DNA of 15,085 bases from contig JAKDNE010000034.1 of the NCBI GenBank assembly GCA_030451965.1, positions 1-15,085 on the forward strand, given 5' to 3'. Each line of letters starts with the position of its first letter. Position 1 is the first letter of the stretch. The DNA comes from Brachybacterium sp. (GTDB lineage Bacteria; Actinomycetota; Actinomycetes; Actinomycetales; Dermabacteraceae). This document shows positions 7,187 through 13,389 of this stretch, piece after piece. The position numbers and the translations under genes were made by a program. The notes under the pieces were generated by a model. The model was not told the origin of the DNA and ran no database searches. It was given only the letters and a program-made list of their open reading frames with translations.

Positions 7187-7553
7187 GCTGACATCCTCTC
7201 TCTTCGCACCGACATTCGAAATCCCGTGCCGCGAATGTGGAAAACCCACTCAGGACGCCCGCCACCGTGTCCACATCGACACACGCGGCGTCATGAACTG
7301 CAGTCGGGCCCGACCTGCACAGTGTGCATAACTCAATCCAGCAGACCCCGAGGTGCGCCGCATGAATGTGGACAAGAATGTGGATGAGTAGGCACTGTGG
7401 AGGAATGGTCGCGCCATTCAGAAGTGCTCCGGACCCGGCTCCGCCTCCGCCCGGAGCACGCCTGAGACGCCCTCCCCTCGACCCTCACCCTTGCCCCTTC
7501 CGCTCCGCCGGTATCTGATGGAGGTACCTGCACACCCACCTCAGGAGGCTCCG
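7187..7553. other. Divergent intergenic region between HNH gene and cupin gene
   Basis: This 367-base gap is less GC-rich than its surroundings in the part near the HNH gene. It holds the DnaA-box-like/GAATGTGGA cluster (7212-7419) and the cupin ribosome binding site AGGAGG (7543-7548). Inverted repeats are ACATTCG/CGAATGT (7212-7218, 7232-7238), GTGTC/GACAC (7267-7271, 7278-7282) and GAATGG/CCATTC (7403-7408, 7414-7419). It must contain the promoters of both divergent genes, but I cannot place either with confidence; TTGCCC at 7491-7496 is the only weak -35 candidate for the cupin. Confidence 0.5.
7212..7419. repeat. Cluster of DnaA-box-like and GAATGTGGA repeats
   Basis: GAATGTGGA occurs exactly three times (7233-7241, 7364-7372, 7376-7384), the last two spaced 12 bases apart. 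Read on the minus strand, TTTTCCACA (7244-7236), TTATGCACA (7331-7323) and TTGTCCACA (7375-7367) all fit the DnaA-box consensus TTWTNCACA or the actinobacterial TTGTCCACA. TCATCCACA (7387-7379) and, on the plus strand, GTGTCCACA (7267-7275) each differ at one base from such a box. TGTGGAGGA (7396-7404) is a poorer copy. No dnaA, dnaN or other origin gene is near, so this is not presented as the chromosomal origin. Confidence 0.55.
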
Positions 7554-7970
7554 ATGGAGAAGCTCGACCGCACCGCCACGACCCGCGGCCCGGACTCGTC
7601 GTTCACCGGCGAGGTGCTCATGGAGGGGATCCGTGGCCCGCGGGACGGTTCCCGCGCCGCGATGAACCACGTGCACTTCACCCCGGGCGCGCGCACGCAT
7701 TGGCACTGGCATCCCATCGGCCAGACCCTCTACGGCACCGGCGGGGTGGGCCTGGTCGTCACCCGCTCGGGCGGTGTCCTCACCCTCGAGCCGGGCCGCA
7801 CGGTGTGGATCCCGCCGCGCGAGGAGCATTGGCACGGCGCGCTCGACACCTCTCTGATGTCCCACATCGCGGTGCAGGAGGCCGACGAGGACGACGAGAC
7901 CGTGATCTGGCTCGATCCGGTCACCGACGACGAGTTCGCCCACGCGAACGAGGTGGCACGCACGGCCTGA
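7554..7970 (+). CDS. Cupin-domain metalloprotein
   Basis: Small cytoplasmic beta-barrel protein (138 aa). The ATG at 7554 follows AGGAGG by 5 bases; an in-frame ATG further upstream (7491) is not needed. Cupin motif 1 is G45-ARTHWHWHPIGQ, and motif 2 includes PGRTVWIPPREEHWHGA with His92. The pattern HxHPxGQ...HWHGA matches the single-domain cupins related to bacterial hydroxynitrile lyase GtHNL, where, as I recall, three His and one Gln bind manganese; here these would be His51, His53, Gln57 and His92. Most relatives have no proven activity and are annotated simply as cupins, some near carboxymuconolactone decarboxylase-like genes. The acidic stretch EADEDDE sits near the C-terminus. It appears to be a single-gene unit. 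Confidence 0.88.
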   Translation: MEKLDRTATTRGPDSSFTGEVLMEGIRGPRDGSRAAMNHVHFTPGARTHWHWHPIGQTLYGTGGVGLVVTRSGGVLTLEPGRTVWIPPREEHWHGALDTSLMSHIAVQEADEDDETVIWLDPVTDDEFAHANEVARTA

Positions 7971-8018
7971 CCCGCACGGTCTGACCGGCGGGGCCGGGCA
8001 GACGTGACCCTGCCACCA

Positions 8019-8039
8019 CCCCGGACCGGCCCTCCGGGG
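8019..8039 (+). terminator. Short GC hairpin after the cupin gene
   Basis: CCCCGGA (8019-8025) and TCCGGGG (8033-8039) pair perfectly around a 7-base loop, 48 bases past the cupin stop. It has no T-run and sits directly before the -10-like element of the next gene, so it may be a weak terminator or an operator instead. Confidence 0.4.
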
Positions 8040-8051
8040 TAGCGTGCGGAC
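8040..8051 (+). promoter_or_regulatory. Probable -10 element of a leaderless transcript
   Basis: TAGCGT (8040-8045) fits TANNNT and ends 6 bases before the ATG at 8052. There is no Shine-Dalgarno sequence in front of that ATG. This spacing places the transcription start at or next to the A of ATG, as in leaderless actinobacterial mRNAs. Confidence 0.5.
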
Positions 8052-8492
8052 ATGTCGACGCAGAGCACGCCCGCCGCCGCCACGCCGCTCCCTCGCACGC
8101 ATCGCACCCGGACGCTCGTCCTCGTCGCAGCCGCCGCGGCGCTGGTCGTCGGCCTGATCGGGCTCGGCATCGGCGGGGTCGGCGGCGCTCTGCTCTCCGG
8201 GAGTCTCGGCAGCGCCGATTCACGGACGGATCAGGACCTCGCCGATGGGTGCGCGATCCTGGACCGCGCCGAGGGCGAGCTGCCGCTCACCGAGGATTCC
8301 CTCGACGTGCAAGACCCGCTGTTCTTCGAACTCGTCGCCGCCGCGAACCTGTTCACGGCCGCGGGGGTGGGGGACGACGATCTGGCACTGCGGACGGCGG
8401 GCAGCGAGCTGCTCGACGGGATGACCCGATTGAACATCGACCAGGTCAACGAGGCCATCGAGACGCTCGCACCGATCTGTGCGGACGCCTGA
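8052..8492 (+). CDS. Small single-pass membrane-anchored protein of unknown function
   Basis: I do not recognise a family for this 146-aa protein. It has a short, positively charged N-terminus (PLPRTHRTRT), one Ala/Val/Gly-rich hydrophobic segment at about 22-50, and then an acidic, mostly helical domain of about 95 residues that should lie outside the membrane. The domain has only two Cys, Cys67 at its start and Cys143 four residues from the end, which could form a disulfide. There is no lipobox. The ATG at 8052 has no ribosome binding site, but TANNNT lies 6 bases upstream, so it is probably leaderless. It converges with the sugar kinase gene, whose stop is 6 bases away. Codon use matches the neighbours, so it is likely to be a real gene. 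Confidence 0.7.
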   Translation: MSTQSTPAAATPLPRTHRTRTLVLVAAAAALVVGLIGLGIGGVGGALLSGSLGSADSRTDQDLADGCAILDRAEGELPLTEDSLDVQDPLFFELVAAANLFTAAGVGDDDLALRTAGSELLDGMTRLNIDQVNEAIETLAPICADA

Positions 8493-8498
8493 ACCTCG

Positions 8499-10013
8499 CT
8501 ACCTCCGCTGCAACCCCCCGACCTCGGCGACCGCGGTATAGAGGGCGCGGTGGGCGGGCCGCAGCGCCCGGTGCGCGGCGGCGGCCGCAGGGTCCGGCAC
8601 GATGCTCCGGCCGTCCGCCCGTGCGGCGAGCGGCCGGATCCGATGCTCACGACCCAGCGCGTCGGCCGCGGCGAGCGCACAGCCGACCAGCGCGGCATCG
8701 GCTCCGTCGACCGTGCGCACGGGGCGCCCGGTGACGTCGGCGATGATCCGCAGCCAGGGCTGTGAGGCGGTCCCGCCGCCGGTGATGGCCAGGGGACGCG
8801 TGATCTCGCCGTCGTCGCCATGGGCGAGGGCGTGCGCGACCCCCTCCAGCATCGCTGCGTACAGGTCGATCGCGCGGGTCTGCGGGCCGATGCCGATCAC
8901 GGCGCCGCGGAGGTCGGCGTCCCGCACGGGGTAGCGCTCGCCGAGGATCGAGGGCAGGGCGAGGAGCCCTGTGGGTCCGCGGCCGTGCCGGTGCTCGCGC
9001 TCCTCGAGCAGGGCGTCGGCCGCATCGGGCGTGGCTCCGTCCAGCAGGGCCTCGCGCGCCCAATCCGCCGCGGCGCCCGCGGCGAGCAGAGCGGAGATCC
9101 GCAGCGTCGGCCCCGCGCCGTGGTCGCCCACGCCGTGGTCGCTCGCACCGAGCGCGAGGTGGTGCGAGGTGCCCACCTGCGGTGGCGGGGCCTCCGACAG
9201 CACGGCGGCGCGCCAACCGCTAGTGCCCAGGTAGGCGTAGTCCTCGCCCGGGGTGAGCCCGACGATCCCGAGGGTGGTCGCCCCGGCATCGCCCGGCGCG
9301 AGAACCACGGGGAGCCCGGCCGGCAGCCCCAGCAGTGCGGCGGCCGACGCCCCGGTGCGCCCGAGGATCTGACCCGCCCGGTGGGTGAGCGCCGGCAGCA
9401 GGGAGGCTGCGAGGCCTGCGGCGCGCGCGACCGGGGCGGACCAGGTGCGGGTGCGGGAATCGAGCAGTCCGGTGGCGGCGGCCGTCGTCGGATCGCACCA
9501 GGCACCGAGTCCCAGGCGGTGCACGAGATGGCCGGCCGGACCGAGCACGACCTGCCGGGCACGCCGCACGAGGGGTGGATCCACGCGGGCAAGGCGACGG
9601 AACATCGCGGCACAGCTGCTCGCGTCCTGCAGGTTGCCGGTGAGCTCGTCCCACGCGAGGCCCTCGGCCATGAGCTGGGCACGCAGCTCCTCGACCTCCG
9701 CCCCGGCGCGGGTGTCGCTGTACAGGATGGCGGGAGGCTCGGTATCGCCCTCGGTCTCGAGCACCAGGTCCTGCATCTGCCCGGTGAGGCTCAGCGCGAG
9801 CAGGCCCTCGCCGTCCGACGGGGACGGGAGGAGCCGGCTGATGGCGGCGCGGGCGGCCCGGACCCAGTCGCCGGGGTCCTGCTCCGCTCCCCCGTCGTCC
9901 GTACGGCGCGTCGGGTACTCGCTGCTCGCCTGCACCCTGCTGGTGCCGTCCAGGTCGATCAGCGCCGCCTTCGCAGCGGAGGTCCCGAGGTCCAGGCACA
10001 GCAGAGAGGGCAT
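8499..10013 (-). CDS. FGGY-family carbohydrate kinase (xylulokinase-like)
   Basis: Cytoplasmic kinase (504 aa, usual length) that transfers phosphate from ATP to a sugar or polyol. The N-terminal ATPase-fold motif is CLDLGTSAAKAALID (phosphate-1 loop, Asp8). LAPGDAGATTLG supplies Asp242, the probable catalytic base. GTSGWRA and AITGGGTASQPWLRI are the second-domain phosphate and adenosine motifs. At 78-82 the sequence reads GQMQD, where true xylulokinases have GQMHG; this His-to-Gln change touches the sugar-binding site, so xylulose is not assured. The ATG at 10013 has no ribosome binding site but TATCCT 6 bases upstream, suggesting a leaderless mRNA. It is divergent from the GntR operon. No sugar transporter, isomerase or dehydrogenase is adjacent, so the pathway is unknown; the oxidoreductase at 3789-4895 is the only other candidate sugar enzyme in the window. 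Confidence 0.88.
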   Translation of the reverse strand: MPSLLCLDLGTSAAKAALIDLDGTSRVQASSEYPTRRTDDGGAEQDPGDWVRAARAAISRLLPSPSDGEGLLALSLTGQMQDLVLETEGDTEPPAILYSDTRAGAEVEELRAQLMAEGLAWDELTGNLQDASSCAAMFRRLARVDPPLVRRARQVVLGPAGHLVHRLGLGAWCDPTTAAATGLLDSRTRTWSAPVARAAGLAASLLPALTHRAGQILGRTGASAAALLGLPAGLPVVLAPGDAGATTLGIVGLTPGEDYAYLGTSGWRAAVLSEAPPPQVGTSHHLALGASDHGVGDHGAGPTLRISALLAAGAAADWAREALLDGATPDAADALLEEREHRHGRGPTGLLALPSILGERYPVRDADLRGAVIGIGPQTRAIDLYAAMLEGVAHALAHGDDGEITRPLAITGGGTASQPWLRIIADVTGRPVRTVDGADAALVGCALAAADALGREHRIRPLAARADGRSIVPDPAAAAAHRALRPAHRALYTAVAEVGGLQRR

Positions 10014-10019
10014 GAGGCG

Positions 10020-10025
10020 AGGATA
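10020..10025 (-). promoter_or_regulatory. Probable -10 element of the leaderless kinase mRNA
   Basis: Read on the minus strand this is TATCCT, a match to TANNNT, with 6 bases between it and the kinase ATG. The same arrangement is seen at 8040-8051. No clear -35 hexamer is visible. Confidence 0.5.
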
Positions 10026-10079
10026 GGCGGATGAGCGCTGCCCTCGCCGCCGACCACATGGCGGTCATGACACGAGGTC

Positions 10080-10109
10080 TTGACCCACCCCTCCCACTTG
10101 TTCTACTGT
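10080..10109 (+). promoter_or_regulatory. Promoter of the GntR-ABC operon
   Basis: TTGACC (10080-10085) and TACTGT (10104-10109) are separated by 18 bases and resemble a housekeeping-sigma promoter. An alternative pair is TTGTTC (10098-10103) with TAATAC (10120-10125), spacing 16. Either would start transcription 15-35 bases before the GntR ATG region and overlap the inverted repeat at 10107-10126. Confidence 0.5.
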
Positions 10110-10126
10110 CTTAAGCACCTAATACA
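10107..10126. promoter_or_regulatory. Imperfect inverted repeat, probable GntR operator
   Basis: TGTCTTA (10107-10113) and TAATACA (10120-10126) are inverted repeats with one mismatch around the 6-base centre AGCACC. The site is AT-rich against a GC-rich background, sits over the -10/start region of the operon promoter and lies 20 bases before the repressor gene. Autoregulation by the YtrA-type protein is the natural inference. Confidence 0.55.
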
Positions 10127-10146
10127 ATGAGACAAGGGGGTGGCTG

Positions 10147-10545
10147 ATGCAGTTCGACAGTTCGATCCCCATCTGGACCCAGCTGGTCACGGAGTTCTCC
10201 CGGCGCATCGTCGTGGGCAGCTGGCCCGCCGGGGCCCGACTCCCCGGCGTACGGGCGCTCGCCGGCGAGTTCGGGGTCAACCCGAACACCGTCCAACGGG
10301 CGATGTCCGAGCTCGAACGCGACGGGCTGTGCCGCTCCGAACGCACCGCGGGCAGATTCATCACCGAAGACTCCTCCCGGATCGACCAGCTCCGGGCCAC
10401 ACTCGCAGAAGAGGCCGCGGACGACTTCCTCGACCGGGCCCGAGGCTTCGGGATGGGGCGCACCCAGGTGCAGCAGCTCATCACAGAGAGGTGGGACCGC
10501 CATGTCCCCGACCATGACGAACACACTGACAGCGAAGGGGCCTGA
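10147..10545 (+). CDS. GntR-family repressor, YtrA subfamily
   Basis: A 132-aa cytoplasmic transcription factor. The ATG at 10147 follows AGGGGG (10135-10140). Residues about 8-75 form the GntR winged helix-turn-helix: IPIWTQLVTEFSRRIVVGSW, then LPGVRALAGEFGVNPNTVQRAM as the helix-turn-helix, then ELERDGLCRSERTAGRFI as the wing. Only about 55 residues follow, far too few for an FCD or UTRA ligand domain; this short helical dimerisation tail defines the YtrA subgroup. YtrA-type genes typically lead an operon with an ABC ATPase and a membrane protein and repress it until an inducer, often a cell-wall antibiotic, appears. That order is present here. Its stop is one base before the ATPase ATG. 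Confidence 0.9.
   Translation: MQFDSSIPIWTQLVTEFSRRIVVGSWPAGARLPGVRALAGEFGVNPNTVQRAMSELERDGLCRSERTAGRFITEDSSRIDQLRATLAEEAADDFLDRARGFGMGRTQVQQLITERWDRHVPDHDEHTDSEGA
10535..10540 (+). promoter_or_regulatory. Ribosome binding site deciding the ATPase start
   Basis: AAGGGG lies 6 bases before ATG 10547, inside the end of the GntR gene. The in-frame ATG at 10502 also has a purine-rich stretch upstream but would overlap the regulator by 44 bases and add 15 residues with no family match. Confidence 0.55.
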
Positions 10546-10546
10546 G

Positions 10547-11263
10547 ATGAACTCTCCCGACCAGGACCAGCCCTCCCTGATCTCGACCAGGGCGCTGACC
10601 AAGACCTACGGCAGGACGACGGCGATCGACGCGCTGGACCTCGATCTCCCCGGGGGCCGGATCGTGGGCCTGCTCGGCGAGAACGGATGCGGCAAGACCA
10701 CCCTGATGAAGATCCTCGCCGGGGTCGTCAGCGACTACAGCGGCCAGGTGCGCATCGCAGGCCTGGCCCCGGGTCCGGCCTCGAAGGCGAAGGTCTCCTT
10801 CCTGCCCGACGTGAGCTTCCTGCCGCACAGCGCCCGTGCGCGCTACTGCGTCGATCTGTACGCCGACTTCTTCGAGGACTTCGATGCCGAGCGGGCCCAT
10901 GAGCTGATCGGGTTCTTCGGCCTCGAGGAGTCGATGCGCCTGAAGGAGATGTCCAAGGGCATGCGGGAGAAGGTCCAGATCGCCCTCGCGATGTCCCGGC
11001 GCGCGCAGGTCTATCTGCTCGATGAGCCGATCAGCGGCGTGGATCCCGCCGCGCGCCAGATCATCCTCGACGGGATCCTGCGCACCTTCGAGGAGGACTC
11101 GCTGCTGCTGATCTCCACCCACCTGATCCACGATCTCGAGCAGATCCTCGATTCGGTGGTCATGATGCGCCACGGCGACGTGGTCCTGTCCGGAGAGGCC
11201 GACGACCTCCGTGCACAGCACGGGGCCGGCCTCGATCAGATCTTCAAGGAGACGTACCGATGA
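10547..11263 (+). CDS. ABC transporter ATP-binding protein (YtrB-like)
   Basis: Cytoplasmic ATPase (238 aa) partnering the next gene's membrane protein. Counting from ATG 10547, Walker A is GENGCGKTT (44-52), the signature is the divergent MSKGMREK (135-142) in place of LSGGQ, Walker B ends in LLDEP (Asp159, Glu160), and the switch His is 192 (ISTHLIHDLE). The signature MSKGMREK and the DEPISGVDP D-loop are typical of BcrA/YtrB-type exporters, not of importers; no binding protein is encoded here. The length is shorter than that of many BcrA-like ATPases, with no extra C-terminal domain. It sits between regulator and permease, overlapping the permease start by 4 bases. The exported substrate, if any, is not known. 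Confidence 0.9.
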   Translation: MNSPDQDQPSLISTRALTKTYGRTTAIDALDLDLPGGRIVGLLGENGCGKTTLMKILAGVVSDYSGQVRIAGLAPGPASKAKVSFLPDVSFLPHSARARYCVDLYADFFEDFDAERAHELIGFFGLEESMRLKEMSKGMREKVQIALAMSRRAQVYLLDEPISGVDPAARQIILDGILRTFEEDSLLLISTHLIHDLEQILDSVVMMRHGDVVLSGEADDLRAQHGAGLDQIFKETYR

Positions 11264-12084
11264 TCGCCACACTCATGAAGCACGAATGGCTGCGCACCCG
11301 TGGGCTGCTCGGCACCATCTTCGGGGTCGCGCTGCTGCTGGCCGCCGCCGGCACCGTCCTGATGGCCACCGGATGGCCCGGGATCTCCCAGGTCGGAATA
11401 CTGATGTTCGCATCAGCACTGGTGGGGCTGGTCCCCGCATTGCAGGTCGCACTGGCCATCCACTATTGGCAGTCCAGCTACAGCCGGACCGGGTACTTCA
11501 CCCAGTCCCTGCCCGTGCGCGGCACGACCATCTTCACGGCCAAGCTGCTGTGGGCCCTCCTGGTCTCGCTCGTCGGGCTGGTGGCGGTCCTGGGCCTGAT
11601 GCTCGCCGCCTGGCCCGTGATCGCCGGCCAGCTGCGCACCGAGCGCAATCCCTTCACCCTCATCTCGCAGATGTGGAGCGGATACTCGGAGGTCGCTCCG
11701 GCGTCGCTCCTGGTGATCGGCATCGTGCTCTTCGTGGGCATGATCCTCATCTGGCCGATCCAGTACTTCTTCGCCGCCTCGGTGGGCAGCGAGAGCCCGC
11801 TGAACCGCCTCGGCCTCGGGGGTCCCGTACTGGTCTTCCTCGGCCTGTATTTCGTCACGCAGCTCGTCGTCTTCGTCGGCATGGCCGCCATCCCCTGGGG
11901 GATCGGGGTCACCGACGGGCAGCTCGGGGTGGTCTCCTGGAGACTCTTCTCGGAACTGGCGGCGGGGGACTCCGGGGCCTCCGACATCATGCCGCTCGGC
12001 TTCGTGCCCGCGATCCTGCTCGTGACGATCGCGTGCCTGGCGCGCACCCTCCACTCCTGGCGGCGGAAGGTCAGCCTGGTCTGA
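11260..12084 (+). CDS. ABC transporter membrane subunit
   Basis: Integral membrane protein (274 aa) whose ATG overlaps the ATPase stop as ATGA, implying coupled translation. About six hydrophobic segments are visible (near 15-37, 44-66, 92-119, 148-172, 186-212 and 245-265), with a short cytoplasmic N-terminus MIATLMKHEWLRTRG that resembles the ABC-2/YtrC-type start (KHE at residues 7-9). The loop between segments 2 and 3 (YSRTGYFTQSLPVRGTTIF) has the LP(V/I)(R/S)xxxIF pattern common in these permeases, where it contacts the ATPase. No peptidase or binding domain is fused. With GntR and the ATPase it forms a three-gene exporter-like unit. A hairpin starts 3 bases after its stop. Confidence 0.87.
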   Translation: MIATLMKHEWLRTRGLLGTIFGVALLLAAAGTVLMATGWPGISQVGILMFASALVGLVPALQVALAIHYWQSSYSRTGYFTQSLPVRGTTIFTAKLLWALLVSLVGLVAVLGLMLAAWPVIAGQLRTERNPFTLISQMWSGYSEVAPASLLVIGIVLFVGMILIWPIQYFFAASVGSESPLNRLGLGGPVLVFLGLYFVTQLVVFVGMAAIPWGIGVTDGQLGVVSWRLFSELAAGDSGASDIMPLGFVPAILLVTIACLARTLHSWRRKVSLV

Positions 12085-12087
12085 GAC

Positions 12088-12118
12088 AGCGGGGGCGGGG
12101 TGCAGCCCCGTTCCCGCT
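12088..12118 (+). terminator. Hairpin terminator after the ABC operon
   Basis: A 13-base stem (12088-12100 with 12106-12118) closes a 5-base TGCAG loop. All 13 positions can pair in RNA, two of them as G-U. It follows the permease stop by 3 bases. No T-run follows; the first base of the TACCCT element of the next gene is the last base of the stem. Confidence 0.7.
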
Positions 12119-12159
12119 ACCCTGAATCACAGTCGAACTGCACCTGGAGGAGCCCGACG

Positions 12160-12996
12160 ATGTACCACGGAACACCCCTGCTCAACGCCCGAGTGCTCAT
12201 CACCGGCGGCGCCCGGGGACTGGGGCGGCAGATGGCCCTCGACGCGGCGCAGCGAGGCGCCGCCGTGACGATCTGGGACCTCGACCTACCGAGCGCCGAG
12301 GCCGTGGAAGCTGAGATCCGGGCCGTGGGCGCCAGCGCCGTCGCCGCGCGGGTGGACGTCACCGATCGCGAGCAGGTCGCCGCCGCCGCACAGGAGGCCG
12401 GTCCGCAGGACGTGGTGATCAACAATGCCGGGATCGTCACCGGCACACGACTGCTCGAGGCGAGCGACGAGGAGATCCGCCGCACCTTCGAGCTCAACAC
12501 GCTCGCCCTGTTCTGGGTGACGCGCGCCTTCCTCCCGGGGATGCTCGAGCGCGACCGGGGCACGGTCGCCACCATCGCGAGCGCCGCGGGTCTGGTCGGC
12601 GTCGCACGGCAGACGGACTACTCCGCGAGCAAATGGGCCGCGGTCGGCTTCACCGAATCGCTCCGCGCCGAGCTGCGCGGGGACTCCCGGGGCGTGGGCA
12701 CCTTCGTGATGTGCCCCTTCTACATCGACACCGGCATGTTCGACGGGGTGACCACGAAGTTCCCCCGTCTGCTGCCGATCCTCAAGGAGCAGGAGGTCGC
12801 ACGCCAGGCCCTCTCCGCGATCGAGAACGGGAAGGAGCAGATCATCACGCCGTGGCTCGCGCGACTGCTCCCGGCGGCGCGCATCCTGCCGGTGCGGCTG
12901 TTCGACCGCGGGATGGACCTGCTGGGCATCAACCACACCATGGACGGGTTCGTCGGGCATCACGACCCCACGACACCGGAGTCGACGGGGCGTTGA
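12160..12996 (+). CDS. Short-chain dehydrogenase/reductase (SDR)
   Basis: Cytoplasmic NAD(P)-dependent oxidoreductase (278 aa) of the classical SDR fold. The ATG at 12160 follows TGGAGGAG (12145-12152) by 7 bases; the frame is open back to 12100 but that part overlaps the terminator. The cofactor motif is TGGARGLGR (15-23), the acidic residue after strand 2 is in WDLDLP, which favours NAD over NADP, NNAG is 88-91, and the catalytic set is Ser141, Tyr154 and Lys158 (YSASK). The tail ends with a conserved-looking region (LFDRGMDLLGINHTMDGFVGH) of the kind found in RDH10/DHRS3-like and bacterial lipid-related SDRs; that placement is tentative. TACCCT (12118-12123) could be its -10 element. The substrate cannot be told. 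Confidence 0.88.
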   Translation: MYHGTPLLNARVLITGGARGLGRQMALDAAQRGAAVTIWDLDLPSAEAVEAEIRAVGASAVAARVDVTDREQVAAAAQEAGPQDVVINNAGIVTGTRLLEASDEEIRRTFELNTLALFWVTRAFLPGMLERDRGTVATIASAAGLVGVARQTDYSASKWAAVGFTESLRAELRGDSRGVGTFVMCPFYIDTGMFDGVTTKFPRLLPILKEQEVARQALSAIENGKEQIITPWLARLLPAARILPVRLFDRGMDLLGINHTMDGFVGHHDPTTPESTGR

Positions 12997-13021
12997 CCGA
13001 CGGGCTCCGCGGACGCTTCGA

Positions 13022-13041
13022 TGCGGTGCGGTGCGGTGCGG
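13022..13041. repeat. Four tandem copies of TGCGG
   Basis: TGCGG is repeated four times without interruption in the 57-base gap between the SDR and MazG-like genes. It ends 12 bases before the chosen ATG. If the upstream in-frame ATG at 13021 were used, the repeat would lie inside the coding sequence, and gain or loss of a unit would shift the frame. Confidence 0.8.
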
Positions 13042-13053
13042 GAGACTGATGGC

Positions 13054-13389
13054 ATGGACTGCGAGGACACCGCGCACGGGATCGCTGCGCTGAGCCGATG
13101 GATCGACGACGGCAACACCCACCGCGATCCGGAGGCCGCGACCTGGGCCCGGCTCGCGAAGATCACCGAGGAGGCCGGCGAGATGGTCGCCGCCCACATC
13201 GGTGCGACCGGCCAGAACCCCCGCAAGGGCGTCACCCACAGCTCGCAGGACGTGCAGGAGGAGCTGCTGGACGTCGCACTGACCGCGCTCGCGGCCCTCG
13301 AGCACTTGCGGGGACACGATGAGCGCTCCCTCGAGCTGCTCGACGAGAAGCTCCGCCGCACCCTGGAGCGCGCCGGCCTGCGGGACTAG
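13054..13389 (+). CDS. MazG-like nucleotide pyrophosphohydrolase
   Basis: A small all-helical protein (111 aa) of the MazG/all-alpha NTP pyrophosphatase superfamily, which cleaves NTPs, often damaged or non-canonical ones, to NMP and pyrophosphate. The metal-binding pattern is visible: EEAGE with Glu39, Glu40 and Glu43 on one helix, and EELLD with Glu70 and Asp73 on the next, joined by a longer polar loop (HIGATGQNPRKGVTHSSQ) than in E. coli MazG. ATG 13054 is chosen because the protein then begins just before the first helix; GGAGA (13041-13045) is a weak ribosome binding site. An alternative start at 13021 would add 11 residues. It lies 57 bases after the SDR gene and may be co-transcribed. 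Its TAG stop shares CTAG with the convergent gene. Confidence 0.85.
   Translation: MDCEDTAHGIAALSRWIDDGNTHRDPEAATWARLAKITEEAGEMVAAHIGATGQNPRKGVTHSSQDVQEELLDVALTALAALEHLRGHDERSLELLDEKLRRTLERAGLRD

Noticed and set aside
7226..7380. SOS box or RecA-NDp/PafBC-type promoter before the HNH gene
   Set aside because: No GAAC-N4-GTTC palindrome is present, and the only TTGTC (minus strand, near 7375) lacks the GTG continuation and a TANNNT at the required distance.
7212..7419. Chromosomal or plasmid replication origin
   Set aside because: DnaA-like boxes are present, but there is no dnaA, dnaN, rep or par gene nearby and no clear AT-rich unwinding tract. The cluster is kept only as a repeat/regulatory candidate.
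8820..10034. Plus-strand open frame of 404 codons opposite the FGGY kinase
   Set aside because: It is antisense to intact kinase motifs, rich in Gly, Arg and Glu, and has no ribosome binding site or domain.
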